64,000 nucleotides of DNA from Schistocerca nitens (GCF_023898315.1 NC_064615.1:736481450-736545449), one strand, 5' to 3'. Counted from the first letter of the stretch, positions 13,277 through 25,539 are shown. Made by a program: numbers and translations. The notes: generated from the letters alone by a model not told the origin.

Positions 13277-13480
13277 TCCTACTTCCAATTGTTCAGTGGA
13301 GCAACCTACATGTCCTGTTAAATTTTTATATTCTCTTGCGAAAACACCGTGTACAAAACCAGAATTTCTTAGGGTTTTCTGAAAGATCTGTAGACAACAT
13401 TCCCCTACGGTAGTGACTGAATGCTTCACGCATTGCTCTCTTCACTGCCAAACGCGTTTCATTCAGCATGTTCAACTTAC
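13277..13480 (-). mobile_element. CR1-like LINE relic, upstream part
   Basis: Continuation of the 9975-11750 relic on the far side of the DD41D element. The complement of about 13335-13440 aligns with the endonuclease-RT linker of the 3.6-7.4 kb CR1 copy ('gcaatgcgtgaagcattc' and 'ctaagaaattctggtttt'). Confidence 0.65.
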
Positions 13481-13807
13481 AGCTCTATGCTTCGTTGTAT
13501 CCATGTTATGCAGTAGTCTCTCCTTGTTTAGAGGTTTTTACAATGACATTATACCATGGAGAATCTTTACCGTCATGAACTGTTCTACTAACAACGGAAC
13601 ATTCCCCAGTCTCAATAAACGATACTAATAAAATCTGGCGAGTGTGCAGAGAGGGCAAAATAATCCAATACGTATTTTTTTGTTTGAAAATTGTAAAATT
13701 TTTTTACTACATAAATTAAAGAAGCTTTCAAGTTACATACATCCATGCATAAATAGCTGGTTTTTGATATACCATTTTTGAAAAATAAGCTGTGTACCCT
13801 CTACTGG

Positions 13808-14009
13808 GCCGGCCGGAGTGGCCGAGCGGTTCTAGGCGCTTCAGTCTGGAACCGCGCGTCGCTGCGGTCGCAGGTTCGAATCCTGCCTCGGGCATGGATG
13901 TGTGGGATATCCTTAGGTTAGTTAGGTTTAAGTAGTTCTAAGTTCTAGGGGACTAATGACCTCAGACGTTAAGTCCCAAAGTGGTCAGAGCCATTTGAAC
14001 CATTTTTGA
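13808..14009 (+). mobile_element. SINE family A, full length with 12-bp target duplication
   Basis: An intact copy with a class II tRNA-like head (A box 'tggccgagcgg', long variable arm, B box 'ggttcgaatcc'), the family A body and the 3' end 'gagccatttgaaccatt'. It is flanked by identical 12-bp repeats 'accctctactgg' at 13796-13807 and 14010-14021, the hallmark of LINE-assisted retrotransposition. Confidence 0.95.
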
Positions 14010-14390
14010 ACCCTCTACTGGTGGAGTATTTTCAACACACATACTTAAAATATCTAAACATTCATTATTATTCTAATTATTTATTTTACTTATATTTGTT
14101 TTATGTATTAAATTCTTGCTTTACTCATTACATTGTTTTTAATTTTTGTTTCTTAGTTTACCGTTTCACATTAGTGCATTTTGTTGGTTGGTGAAAACAA
14201 GTAACTCATTATTATAATACACAGTCATTTCAATAATGGCAGCCTATAAAGAAATGCTTAAAACATAACATTTTTTAGACCATACACTTAATTACATACC
14301 AACTTTCATATGAAAAACATTTTTATACATCATCTTTTCGAAGATATTGCCTCTAAACTTGAAACGCCAAATTATCTTTCGGGGTGTGTT

Positions 14391-14717
14391 TCACCCCTTG
14401 AAAGTGAAACTGTGCAGAAACAAAAAAATACCGTATTGCATTATTGTATGCCCTCTACACACCCGCCATATTTCATTAATATCACTTATTGACAATTGGA
14501 AATGTTCCTTCGTGAGTAAACATCGGTCCAGTGGGTGGTCAACTAATCTTTTAAACTCGACCAATAGTTGCTCTACATGTTCCTGTCTTGGGATAAAAGA
14601 TTCAAGTTCGTCATTGAGATATGGCGCTACTCGTCCTTTGTCTAATTCGCTGATCATACACTGTCCAGTTACAGTAACGTGCCACTTGTCAAAAGAGTGA
14701 ATAACTACATTTTGCAA
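14391..14717 (-). other. Unidentified 108-codon open frame
   Basis: An open frame beside a Tc1 relic, with a mixed, protein-like composition ('WHVTVTGQCMISELDKGRVA', later 'VDHPLDRCLLTKEHFQL'). I recognise no family. It could be part of a decayed transposon or chance. No splice sites or homology can be judged by eye. Confidence 0.25.
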
Positions 14718-15700
14718 CGTGAGACGTGTAGGAAAGCGTCAGTGTGGTTCTGCAAGGTACCGACAGACATGTGGAGCCATGGTGAGTCCAAGTTGTGGAC
14801 AGCTGCGACAGGTTTCTGGGATGAGAATCTATGACGCGAACACACCGATTGAGGTGGTCCCACAGAACCCCGATTTGGTTTAAATCTGGGGAGTTTGGTG
14901 GCCAGGGGAGTGCGGTAAACTGATCCTGGTGCTCTTCAAACCACGCACATACACTGTGAGCGGTGTGACACGTTGCATTGTGCTGCTGGTATATGCCATC
15001 GTGCCAAGGAGAAGCAAAATGCATGTAGAGGTGGACATGGTCCTCAAGGATAGATACATACTTGTATTGATCCATTGTGCCTTCCAGAATGACGATATCA
15101 CCCAGACAATGCCGCAGAAACATTCCCAAGACCACAACTCTCTCTCCTGGTTACAGGGTGTTTGCTTTCAGACGTTTCACTTCTTAAAGGCCAACGGCCA
15201 CGTTTCCGATGGAGCATAAAAGGTGATTCATCTGGAAATGCCTTCTGTTTCCGCTCAATGGACGTCCAGTTGCGTTACTGGTGTGCTAATTCCAGCCTCC
15301 ATCGTCGATGAACAGTCGTCAGTGCGGGTGCATGAACCAGGTTTCAGCTGCGGAGGCCCATACGCAGCAACGTTCGCTGAACGGCAGTTGAGGGGATGCT
15401 GTTGGTAGCCCTTTTGCTTCGTCTGGGCGGTCCCAGCAGTTCCACAACTATTCGCCAATACACGTATTCGCAGCCGTCGTTCACCCCTATAATCTATGGC
15501 CCGTGGTGTACCACAGTTACTTCAGCACTGGTTTTGGTAGAGCGTTTTGCCATTCACGGAACACTTCGATCATGACGGCACATGAACAGTTACAAACTTA
15601 GAGGTTTTGTAAATGCTTCCACCCTTGGCCCCAAATCAAATGACCACGTCCTCTTGAAAGTCATATAAATCGCTCCGTTTCCGTTTTACAATAATGACAC
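14700..15700 (-). mobile_element. Tc1-like DNA transposon relic
   Basis: The minus frame 15135-14689 encodes the C-terminal half of a Tc1 transposase: 'HNATCHTA', 'WPPNSPDLNQIGVLWDHLNR'. The second catalytic Asp is His and the final Glu is Gly, so it is dead. Upstream fragments lie up to about 15700. Terminal repeats were not resolved and the boundaries are approximate. Confidence 0.7.
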
Positions 15701-15784
15701 TGTTTTTCAGGTTTCCCGCCTCGCTCCATATACCCTCCACTCCTTGCGCTGCCACCTGTTATCCGTGGTGGTTATTGCAGTTTG

Positions 15785-15986
15785 CCGGCCGGAGTGGCCG
15801 AGCGGCTCTAGGCGCTACAGGTTGGCACCGCGTGACTGCTACGGTCGCAGGTTCGAATCCTGCCTCGGGCATGGATGTGTGTGATGTCCTTAGATTAGTT
15901 AGGTTTCAGGAGTTCTAGGTTCTATGGGACTGATGACCTCTGATGTTAAGTCCCATAGTGCTCAGAGCCATTTGAACCATTTTTTT
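15785..15986 (+). mobile_element. SINE family A with target duplication
   Basis: A full-length copy flanked by 'attgcagtttg' (15774-15784) and 'attacagtttg' (15987-15997), an 11-bp duplication with one mismatch. It has the class II tRNA-like head, the usual body and a short T run at the end. Confidence 0.93.
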
Positions 15987-16017
15987 ATTACAGTTTGACG
16001 CCAAAGGCAGGCGGTGG

Positions 16018-16230
16018 TCACATTAAAGTGACTGGACCATGCATCAAGTTTTCTACTTGTTTTAGTTGCCCTTTGTTATTCATTGCTGCTATAATTGCCT
16101 CATAGTCACTGACACCAGTTTCGTTGTGGACTTCCTCTAAGAGGCCAGGTCTGTTTGTTACCGTTAAATCTAACATATTTCCATCATCAATGGGTTTCCT
16201 ATCTATCTGTTCCATGTAGCTTTTAGAGAA
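16018..16230 (-). mobile_element. LINE endonuclease fragment (CR1-type)
   Basis: The minus frame reads 'GNMLDLTVTNRPGLLEE' and 'GVSDYEAIIAA', which match the C-terminal endonuclease block of CR1 ('NRPELFD', 'GISDHKAVAA' in the copy at 5.2 kb). The catalytic SDH is changed to SDY. The rest of the element is not recognisable. Confidence 0.6.
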
Positions 16231-16572
16231 GGCATTAAGTAATGCCTCACAGGATGTCTTGTAACGAAATTCAGTACTGGAGGCCCATAAGTACCCACAA
16301 AGTGTTAGTGTTTAGTCTTCACAAGTAGTTTTGCCTCTAGGTTTAGTAGAGAATCTTTGTACTTCGACGGACAGTTCACCTTAATCCGTACGTGTGTGTT
16401 CTTGCCTGTCTCTCACAACGGGTCCTTTTTTCAAATCTCCACTAGACAGTCCCTTTATCTCCATCCCAACTACAATGTTGATCAAACTCTTCCTATTGTT
16501 ACTTCGTCTCTCGTCCCCTCTCAGAGCAAACATGTTAAGTTGCAAACTGGGCGCTCTCGGCAGTATTTCGTT

Positions 16573-17922
16573 CACATCGAGATGACAAAAGTCATGGGCG
16601 ACGATATGCACATGTACAGATGGCGGTAGTATCTCGTACACAAAGTATAAAAGGGCAGTATATTGGCGGAGCTGTCATTTGCACTTAGATGATTTATGTG
16701 TAACGTATCAGATGACATCATGTCTGTACGACGGGAATTAACAGACTTTGAACGCCGAACGGTAGTCGGATCTAGGCGCAAGGGACATTCTATTTCTGAA
16801 ATCGTTTAGGAATTCAGTATTCCGAGATCACTTAACTACCGAAAGCAGCGGCGTTTGCAGAGAGTTGTCAGTTCTAACAGACAACCAACACAGAGTGAAA
16901 TAATCGCAGAAATCAACGTGGGAAGTGGGACGAAGGTATCCGTTAGGACAGTGCGGTGGGGGTTGAAATTTGACGTTAAGAGGCTGTGGCAGCAGACGAC
17001 TGACGCGAACGCCTTTGCGAACGACATCGCCCACAGAGCGTCTCCTGGGCTCGTGACCATATCTATTGCACTCTAGACGACTGTGAAACAGTGGTAACAG
17101 CTGATGATAGGGTTAGAGTGTGACGCAGACCCCACGAAGTCATGGAAGCAAGTAGTCAACATGGCACTGTGCAAGCCGGTGGTGGCTCCATAATGAAGTG
17201 GGTTGTGTTTACATATAATTTACTGGGAACTCTAGTCATGTTCGGCTACTTGGAGACCATTTGTAGCCATCCATGTTCATGTTCCCAAAAATGATGGAAT
17301 TTTTTCGGGGGACAGTACAACATGTCACCTTGCCACAGTTGTTGTGATTGGCTTGAAGAACATTTTGGACAATTCGAGGGAATGATCTGGCCACTCAGAT
17401 CGCCCAACATGAAACCCATCGAACATTTATGGAACATAACCGACAGGTCGGTTCGTGGACATAATCCTGCACCGGCAACACTTCCACAATTTTTCCGTCA
17501 TATCACCGAAATTAATCGCTGTCGGATTTGGCTAGCAATTGGATAAGTGATTGTCTGGATCTGACGAGCGCTATTGGCAAATGGAGTGGTGTCAGCCCTT
17601 GTGAGACCAATGGGTAGCAATTTGACTGTGAAGTTGCGGGTCCGTTCACGAAGCCTGACAAAGGTCAGGAGAGTGGTATACTGACCACATGCTTCTCCAT
17701 ATCTGGAGCCACTGACACCTATCGGCTCAAGATGACACGGCGGTCGGTCGGTACCATTTGACCTACTGAGACCTGTTTGAAGGACAGATAGACGCAACGT
17801 GACACAATATTTCTGCAGGGGACTTCCAAACACTTGTTGAGTTCAAGCCACGTCGAGTTGCCGGGCAAAAGCATGTCCGACACAATATTAAGAGGTATCT
17901 CATGACTCTTTTCACCTCGGTG
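16573..17922 (+). mobile_element. Tc1-like DNA transposon, decayed, carrying a 5S-derived SINE
   Basis: The left end 'gatgacaaaagtcatgggcg' mirrors the right end '...catgactcttttcacctcggtg', followed by TA. A transposase N-terminus is visible around 16729-16810 ('RRELTDFERR') and C-terminal sequence around 17330-17450 ('SPNMKPIEHLWN'). Stops and deletions are frequent. Between about 17490 and 17780 the 3' end is interrupted by an unrelated SINE, after which the Tc1 3' end resumes ('caatatttctgcaggggac'). Confidence 0.8.
17490..17780 (+). mobile_element. SINE family C, 5S rRNA-derived, inside Tc1
   Basis: The block 'catatcaccgaaattaatcgctgtcggatttggctagcaattggata' resembles the internal region of insect 5S rRNA (5S has 'gatcaccgaaattaagcagcgtcgggc'). 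It is followed by the same body as the copy at 43993-44333, including 'gatgacacggcggtcggtcggtacc'. The 5' end appears truncated. Confidence 0.7.
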
Positions 17923-17924
17923 TA

Positions 17925-19090
17925 TTATTTTAGACAAATAATAAAGTTATGCTACTATATACATTATCAGACTGCAGACTACCCGATGTATGTATGTTGA
18001 TTTCGGTAGGACAAAACTCTTCGTATGCTAACTGTCGACAAAAGTTCTTTTGTACTACTTCACCTGTGGCAGTAATGGTACAACAGCGTTAATCGTGCTA
18101 TCGGAGTTCATCCTGTAAACAATCGAAGTGCTTATGCAGAAAATAGCTGGAAAAAAACTCAGCAGCTACGATACAGGGCCCTAAAACTGTATCCGAAATA
18201 AGATGAGTTTGTTATTAAGGAATCAATGATGAGTGATGTTACGATCAGTAAGACACTTTTGTTATTGCTGTAGTGGCTTTAGACAGCAACACCTGCAGTC
18301 CGCAGATTACAAAAAATATGTACTCAAGTAAATGACGTAATTGCTTCTCCCACATCGCACGCTAGGAGGCATAATTGCTAGGCATATGCAGAAGAACGAG
18401 AAGATGGTTGTTTAACAGAAAGCATCTGTAATCTCTTAAGGGGAAACAGCCCTGCAACTGCCACAATGTAGGTTACTCATTCCGTCAGATCTCGTGGAAT
18501 GGAGTTTTTATTTTCGTTTACTGTAAGATAAGACGTTCTGCTACGCCACTTTCTGGAAAGACAGTAATATTCAGTCCCACATACGTGCAGTGTGCTGATC
18601 CGTTATAGAATTAACTACTTACAGCAACAGAAAACTCCAGAAATTATTTTATGCTACACTGCTGTAGTTAATTGCAAGACCTATGAATCAGAAGCAAACT
18701 AAAATATGGATAACGAAAACTAACTCCTCCCACTAACTTACACTGCACTGCAGTCTACAACAAAGTACAATTCGAACTGATCGAATATCGAAACTTTTTA
18801 TCAATTCACAGTCCCTATTCCTTTTATGATCTCGGGAAAAACTTTTTAATTGTCAATATGCTAAAATATCTCTCTCCCCTTCTCCCCAACATTGGCCTAC
18901 CGAAATCATATAGTAATCTTATTGTTAGGTAGCTACTGCAGAAAACATTTTTATTGTTGATACAGGTGCTGCTGATATTAAGTTTTTTATTCACTCATTG
19001 AGGACGTCACCCGTGAGGTCTGTCCTTGATTTTCCGCTAGAAGATGGCGCTCGCTTCGTCTATCATGTAGAGAGCCTATATACCGAGAGT
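17925..19090. other. Intron 3 stretch, nothing recognised
   Basis: No coding, SINE, LINE or long inverted-repeat signal seen. Confidence 0.55.
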
Positions 19091-19102
19091 GTTATAGTCT
19101 CC

Positions 19103-19292
19103 AAAATGGTTCAAATGGCTCTGAACACTATGAGACTTAACATCTAAGGTCGTCAGTCCCCTAAAACTTAAACCTAACTAACCTAAGGACATCACACACA
19201 TCCATGCCCGAAGCAGGATTCGAACCTGCGACCGTAGCGGTCGCGCGGTTCCAGACTAAAGCGCCTAGAACCGCTCGGCCTCACGGGCCGGC
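19103..19292 (-). mobile_element. SINE family A with target duplication
   Basis: A reverse-oriented copy flanked by 'gttatagtctcc' (19091-19102) and 'gttgtagtctcc' (19293-19304). The B-box complement 'ggattcgaacctgcgacc' and the head complement 'cgctcggcc' are clear. Confidence 0.92.
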
Positions 19293-19653
19293 GTTGTAGT
19301 CTCCCCATTGTCCCTGATTTTATTCAACATCTTTATCTTTCACTGCAAGATGGCCCTTGCGTCGCCTGTCCCTGAGTGTCTCGTTCTCCAGAGCATACAA
19401 CAAATATTTTTCTGCTACCTACTTTTTTACGTGGTTTGAAAGCAATTTATTAAACTTATAATTTCGTTTGGAAGCTGAGAAGACTACCTGCATTCTTATA
19501 TGACAAATACACGCAGCTGGCGAACGGAATTAGGTAATCATACAAATATAATCTACGTGTAAGGGTTTCACATTAAAACGATATCTGTTTTTCGCCTAAA
19601 AGTAAAGAAATGAATCCCCAGTTTATTAAATGGCATCTTTCGAGATCCCTCCC

Positions 19654-19684
19654 CTCCCCCCCCCCCCCACACACACACACACAA
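19654..19684. repeat. C-run and (CA)n simple repeat
   Basis: A run of C residues is followed directly by CA dinucleotides. Confidence 0.85.
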
Positions 19685-19771
19685 AAATAACAAAATCAGC
19701 AGCAAAAAGAAATAGCCACAGAGGTTTGGGCTTGGAAGGCGACTTTACGGCCAGAGGAGGAGCGACCATGA

Positions 19772-20170
19772 GTGAGTGACTTATTGACAGACCCGTCCTT
19801 CATCGATTATGCCGTGCCGTTCAAAAAACTTGGCGTGGACTGTTGTCGCGGCAGTGTGCTTCATAACGATAAGACTCACTCGTGTTCTGCTCAGTTGACG
19901 AATGATTTGCTTCGGCAGTTTAAGCGAGAAATTCTGAATATTCAGCATACAGCCCGGAATGGGCACTGAGTGATTACCATCTCCAAACCTTCTCCGAACT
20001 GAAGGATTGTTCGGGGAGAAAATACCATGGACATGACAAAGAACTGAAAGAGGACGTTAGTAACTGATTGTAAGATCCCGGAAAGCTTGTCAGCGCTGCG
20101 ACAATTGCTTAAATTTGAATGGCGAAAAAGTAGAAAAATAGCTAAGAAGCGAAAATAAGACGTAAAATAA
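19772..20170 (+). mobile_element. Mariner-like transposase fragment
   Basis: The frame 19772-19969 includes 'GSVLHNDKTHSCSAQLTN', a decayed version of the mariner 'HDNARPH' catalytic block, and 'LLRQFKREIL'. Downstream traces of the C-terminal third continue to about 20170. There are many stops and no terminal repeats were found. Confidence 0.55.
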
Positions 20171-21230
20171 GTTTCCTTTCCACACCTTGAATAAAGTGTC
20201 AGGAGAAACAAATGTTCTTTTCTTTTAGAATGACCCTCACACTTTGTTTATATTTCCGTTGGTGGACAACGCTCACGACCGAATAGCGTGCTTGCTGCCA
20301 ATTCGTTCAGCATCAGACGGCGTAGAACGGCCGACTATGATAGGCGTCCAACAGTTCCCTTGCTCTAACTTTCGTCACACTGAGTTGCCCAGTAGCCACT
20401 AAAGTACATATTTTGTGAAAAGAAAACAAGGAAATACGTCCTCTACAAGAAGGAAAATATTGTTAGATGTACTACATCAGTCTTTATTAATGACTCGTAA
20501 AATGTTTTCATCAATGCAGATTGCGTGGTGGACGTATGTGGTATGCAAGAAACCACAGCCACGGTTCAGCCGCAAATCGACCAGCCTTTAGAAGAGGCGG
20601 GCGTCGAAAACAAAATTCAGGGCTGTCTGCACTATGAGCTAGAATTAACTGTCAAAATAGTTAAAGTTGCTCGCACTTTTAAAGCATTTTTTGTGCGAAA
20701 AATGAGGTATAATGGTTGCAAAATTGTCCTGCAAAATGCAATATCACGGTTTATCGTACTATTTATCACTTTCAGTCAACAGTATCATTTTTGGCCTTTA
20801 CTAATGAGCGGAGGAAAAGTAATACTTTTTTTGCATTAACAGATCACTGGATGCATGTACAAGATGCATATCAGAATGTTAGGAGCGCCTACAGAATGCA
20901 AAAAGGAGATATTAGTAGTTCCTAGTGAACATTAACAATATCTTAAGTGTACAGTGAAATATTGTGGAAACATGAGCCACTCAAATCGAAGAAAAGAGTA
21001 TAACTGAGATCTTCAATTCCCCTGAACCATGCAGTGCTTATCAGTACCGCGCCGTTCGTACTGTGCAAATAACTCGGCATATTGTACAGGAATTATTTGA
21101 ACAGTTCCTCCTCTTAGAGCTCCGATCTGACACATTGCGATTATTATCAACACTCGTGAAATAACTTGCTTCTCAAGCTTTAGCAAACTGTTTACTGTTG
21201 AAAACTTTCATTGAACTGACAGACTACCCA
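20171..21230. other. Intron 3 stretch, nothing recognised
   Basis: A 104-codon frame at 20525-20839 has no recognisable motif and no convincing splice context. I see no repeat family here. Confidence 0.5.
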
Positions 21231-22915
21231 AGATGGAGAAACTCTGTACATATAGTTGAATATTGCTCGTTAGTCTGGTATCATCACCAACTAGGATTGA
21301 TAGAGGACATAGAATAGATCCAAAGAAGAGAAGCACATCTCGTTATTGGTTCATTTAGTACGCACGAAAGCATCACGGACATACTCAGTCAGCTCCAGTG
21401 GCAGACGATGCAAGAGGCGTTCAGCTTCACCTTATGGTCTACTATTAAAATTCCGAGAGTGTACATTCCCACAAGCGTCAGCCAATATATTGCTTCCTCC
21501 TACATACACTATGTGATCAAAAGTGTCCGGACACCTGGCTGAAAATGACTTACAAGTTCATGGCGCCCCTATCGGTAATACTAGAATTCAATATTCTGTT
21601 GGCCCACCCTTAGCCTTGATGACAGCTTCCCCTCTCGCACTTATACATTCAATCAGGTGCTGGAAGGTTACTTGGGGAATGGCAGCTCATTCTTCACGGA
21701 GTGCTGCACTCAGAAGAAGTATCGATGTCGGTGGTCGGTGTGGTCTGGCGTTCCAAAATATCCCAAAGGTGTTCTATAGTATTCAGGTCAGGACTCTCTA
21801 CAGGCCAGTCCCTTACAGGGATGTTACTATCGTGTAACCATTCTCTCACCGGCCGTGCATTATGAACAGGTGTTCGATCGTGTTGAAAGATTCAATCGCC
21901 ATCTCCGAATTGCTCTTCAACACTGGGAAGCAAGAAGGTGCTTAAAACAACGATGTAGGCCTGTGCTGCGATAGTGCCACGCAAAGCAACAAAGGGTGCC
22001 ACCCCCCCCCCCTCCATGAAAAACACGACCACACCATAACACCACCGCCTCCGAACTTTACTGTTGGCACTACACATCCTGGCAGATGACGTTCACCGGG
22101 CATTCGCCATACCGCACCTTGCCATCGGATCGCCACATTGTGTACCCTGACTCGTCACTCCACACAACGTTTTTCCACTGTTCAGTCGTCCAATGTTTAC
22201 GTTTCTTACACCAAGCGAGGCGTCGTTTCGCAATTACTGGCGTGATGTGTGACTTACGAGCAGCCGCTCGACTATGAAATCCAAGTTTTCTCACCTCCCA
22301 CCTAACTTTCGTAGTACTTGCAGTGGATCCTGATGCAGTTTGGAATTCCGGTGTGATGGTCTGGTTAGATGTCTACCTATTACACACTACGACCCTCCTC
22401 AACTGTCGGCGATCTCTGTCAGTTAACAGACGAGGTCGGCCTGTATGCTTTTGTGCTGTGCGTTTCCCTTCACGATTCCACATCACTATCACATCAGAAC
22501 AGTGGACCTAGGGATGTTTAGGAGTGTTGAAATGTCGCGTACATACGTATGTCACAAGTGACACCCAGTCACCTGACCACGTTCGAAGTCCGTGAGTTCC
22601 GCGGTGCGCCCCATTGTGCTGTCTCAAGATCTCTAATGATTACTGAGGTCGCTGATATGGAATACGTGGCAGTAGGTGGCAGCACAATGCACCTAATATG
22701 AAAAACGTATGTTTTTTGGGATGTCCGGATACATTTGATCACACAGTGTATATCCTGCAAAAGACCACGAAAACAGAGATATTCGTTCTTTCCGAGTTCC
22801 ATAAATGACTGGAACAGGAAAAGGGCGAGGTGATAGTGGTACACAAATTCCCCTCCGCCACTCTCCGAGAGATGGCTTGAGGAGTTCAACCGCAGATGTA
22901 GAAGGGGCTCGTTCC
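21231..22915 (+). mobile_element. CR1-like LINE 3' relic, interrupted by a Tc1 element
   Basis: 21231-21506 matches the RT C-terminus of the CR1 family ('aatattgctcgttagtctgg', 'atccaaagaagagaagcac'). After the Tc1 insertion the CR1 3' region resumes at 22751 with 'attcgttctttccgagttcc' (the 'RSFFPRTIRDWN' region of the 7.3 kb copy). Heavily mutated. Confidence 0.75.
21507..22748 (-). mobile_element. Tc1-like DNA transposon, 1.24 kb, TA-flanked
   Basis: Terminal inverted repeats 'cactatgtgatcaaaagtgt' (left) and the complement of the right end 'cactgtgtgatcaaatgtat', with TA on both sides (21505-21506 and 22749-22750). The transposase lies on the minus strand: 22294-22070 encodes '[17 protein letters not shown]' (first catalytic Asp) and 22136-21942 encodes '[13 protein letters not shown]'. 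The second half is broken. It inserted into a CR1 relic. Confidence 0.92.
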
Positions 22916-23764
22916 ATTGTCACAAACTTCAATGAACAGAGGGTGGCTAGTTAGCAAAATTAGTTTAAAGTATGTGTGCTGTTGTAATAACAAGTCTTTC
23001 TTCAGTAAACGCAACATGTCAGCACGAAGGATTTCTCTACCTGACTGATTAATAGTGTGCTTACGGATGTTCTCCCGGAAGCAGACCACTATTTAAATTC
23101 AACATTATTGGATAGCCACATTAGAATAGTCTCCGCCAGACACAGAGATCCCAGTTCTACTGTTCACAACACTTAGTCCGTTCGTTGCTGTTACGAAAGT
23201 TCTTCGTGTCGAAGTTCTACAAAGAAGTCTGTAGCTGTCTGTAGCTCACAATAATAAACATTGTATCATAGTAATAACAACAATAATAGGTGCTGAAATA
23301 TACAACACTGTAGTAATATTACGACCCACTAATCACTAAGGTGGTGCGTACATTTTGTATAAATATAATAGATATTATCAATAAAGATTTTTTAAAAAAA
23401 AGAAAAGAAAAAAGAAGTGATCCATGCAGCTATGTGGAGCAATAGCTGTGCTCGCATAGCTCAGGCAGTATAAGCAGTGTCCATTCTTAGCAAGTACTGC
23501 GTTACATGCAGCATGCAGCGAGACAACATCATCGAGTTTGGAACTAATGTACACGGCACAAACACGCAAACGAATCATTCGTATTTGTGGAGAGATAATT
23601 AGACATGCAAAAGAATGATTTCTCTTCGCTGAGAGGCAATGTTTTTCACATGAGTGTTATACAATGGGCGTTAAAATATACTTTAAAGAAAAGAAATGTT
23701 TCTTTCATTAGAACGCAATAATTGTAGAAACAGTCATTAACATGCAGCGTTTGTTTCTAAACAG
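22916..23764. other. Intron 3 end, nothing recognised
   Basis: An A-rich tract lies at about 23390-23415. No gene or repeat family recognised. The exon acceptor 'tttctaaacag' closes the stretch. Confidence 0.55.
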
Positions 23765-23964
23765 GTCTATACAAAAATGCAGTAGCAATGAGTGGAACGG
23801 CGTTAAGCCCATGGGCCTTCTCCAGGAACGCAACAGACAGATCAGTACGCTTCGCAGAGTACCTGGGACACCCCGTCAAGAACTCATCTGATCTTGTAGA
23901 CTTCTTCAAAACTATTAATTCGAGCACTCTTGTGGTGAACATCAATAACGCTCTTTCGGATGAG
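23765..23964 (+). CDS. Carboxylesterase exon after the nucleophile
   Basis: 200 bp, enters in phase 1 and leaves in phase 0; acceptor 'tttctaaacag', donor 'gtaagt'. It encodes GLYKNAVAMSGTALSPWAFS, then RNATDRSVRFAEYLGHP, then DLVDFFKTINSSTLVVNI and ends NNALSDE. 'AVAMSGTALSPWA' is the conserved 'AISQSGSALNPWA' region of insect esterases. It is separated from the nucleophile exon by a 13.9 kb intron. Confidence 0.95.
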
Positions 23965-24060
23965 GTAAGTGCTAGTAGTAACAATAGTAGTTTTAGTCAC
24001 CCGTAAATCTCCTTTTACTAGAATATTGGACATGTCTTGGTATTACAATTTTAGAGTATA

Positions 24061-24766
24061 AGGGGCGTCCAAAAAGGCATGATCCGGAGTCTTGAATGGG
24101 TAAACAGGTGACAGAAGGGTAATATCATGGCGTGTGTAAAGAGGTGTGGTTCCGACCAGGGCGTGTAAGTCACAGCCCGTCGCTGGAGGGCACGCTTATA
24201 CGCCATGTGACTACACAGAGCTAGCAGCAGCATGCATCAGTCGTCCAACGCTGCCAGTAACATTGCAAACATTGACATGGAGGCGTCAAAAGAAGGGCAA
24301 AGAGGTGTTGTTCTGGAAGGAGTGGGACGAACGGACATTCATCGACGAATGTCACAGGTGTACGGCAAACACTGCATGACCCTTGCAAGGGTCAAGGTGT
24401 GGCACAAGGGCTTGAAGGAAGGACCGGTGCTGTTAGTCGATGATGCACGGTCTGGAGCACCACACTGCATTACCGATTACAATGTCCAGCTGGTTCTCGC
24501 CCACCGTCCATACAGTCCGGACCTCTCTCCCAGTGATTACGCCATTTTTGGTCGCCTTAAAAAGGCTCTGAGGGGCACGACGTCCAGCTGTTCGTTGTTC
24601 GTGCGGAACTGGTTAACATCGCTGCCGTTGGAATTTTATGAGACAGTCATTCACCGCCTTGTGTCAAAGTGGGACAAGTGTCTCAATAGCCAGGGTCAAT
24701 ACTTCTAACATAGAGGTACTGGTTTCTGTAATTACGCATCCGGCTCGTTTCGTTTTGAACGCCCCT
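24061..24766 (+). mobile_element. Mariner-like element with internal deletion
   Basis: Ends 'aggggcgtccaaaa' and the complement of 'ttttgaacgcccct' form terminal inverted repeats next to TATA on both sides. One open frame (24232-24708) joins the N-terminal half ('VYGKHCMTLARVKVWHKGLK') directly to the C-terminus ('HRPYSPDLSPSDYAIFG'), which carries the last catalytic Asp. The region with the first two Asp is missing, so it is a non-autonomous deletion derivative of 706 bp. Confidence 0.88.
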
Positions 24767-24939
24767 TATAATAGAAATAAAGTAATACACATATACAGAC
24801 ATTTACATATCTACAGATCTAGTATGACAAAGATGGGACAGGTAGTCGGTCGCAGTCTTTCACAGCAGGAACCATCGCGGCGCTTGCCTGAAGTAATTTA
24901 GGGAAACCATGAGAAATTTGAATCAGTATGGACTGTTAC

Positions 24940-25450
24940 ATACTGATGACAGAAGTCTGAGGGCATACTGTGCTACTGACTTCCTGTTTGCAAGTACCTT
25001 TGTGCGGTCATACCATTTAACAGATAATCAGCATTGATTCCTAGAAATTTGGGATTTGTTACACACACTAATAAGGTGCCATCTACACTTAATGTAACAG
25101 AATCATTTATCCTCTTCAAACTGAAATTCATTGCATAAGTTTTCTTCATGTGCAATGTCACTTTATTTCTTATTGACGAACTGTAAGTTCCTTAAGGATT
25201 TACCTTCCTTTTCGGCACGGAATTCTCTTGGTTTCTCAGTGACTATAGCATTGCTGTCATCATTAAAGAGAAGTTTTGGCCCGTTACTGACACTAACGGC
25301 GAAGTCGTTGATGTATATCAATAACAATAATGATCCTATAATGCTATTCTGAATGAAACCTATATTAATGTGTTTTGGTTGTGATAAATGTCTCACTAGA
25401 AGTGTAGGCTTACTTGAAGTACGCGTCATTCTACTTTTTTTTATCCTATC
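24940..25450 (-). mobile_element. LINE reverse transcriptase relic
   Basis: The minus frames 25429-25163 and 25161-24973 read 'IIGSLLLLIYINDFAV', 'KLLFNDDSNAIV' (decayed FADD) and 'MTLHMKKTYAMNFSL', the classic RT motif order. Clade not determined; it is closer to Jockey/CR1-type RTs than to the RTE-like copy. Confidence 0.65.
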
Positions 25451-25539
25451 TGCCAGTTACGCTCGGAACTAGTCATTAGCTAGCCCTCTTATTCCTAATG
25501 CTTATTAGGTAACCCCCAAGGGTGTAAATCGAGAACTGT

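Noticed and set aside
13808..13896. tRNA-Leu/Ser-like gene
   Set aside because: It is the head of a SINE with its own target-site duplications, not a free-standing tRNA gene.
20525..20839. 104-codon frame
   Set aside because: No motif, no splice context, AT-rich second half; probably chance.
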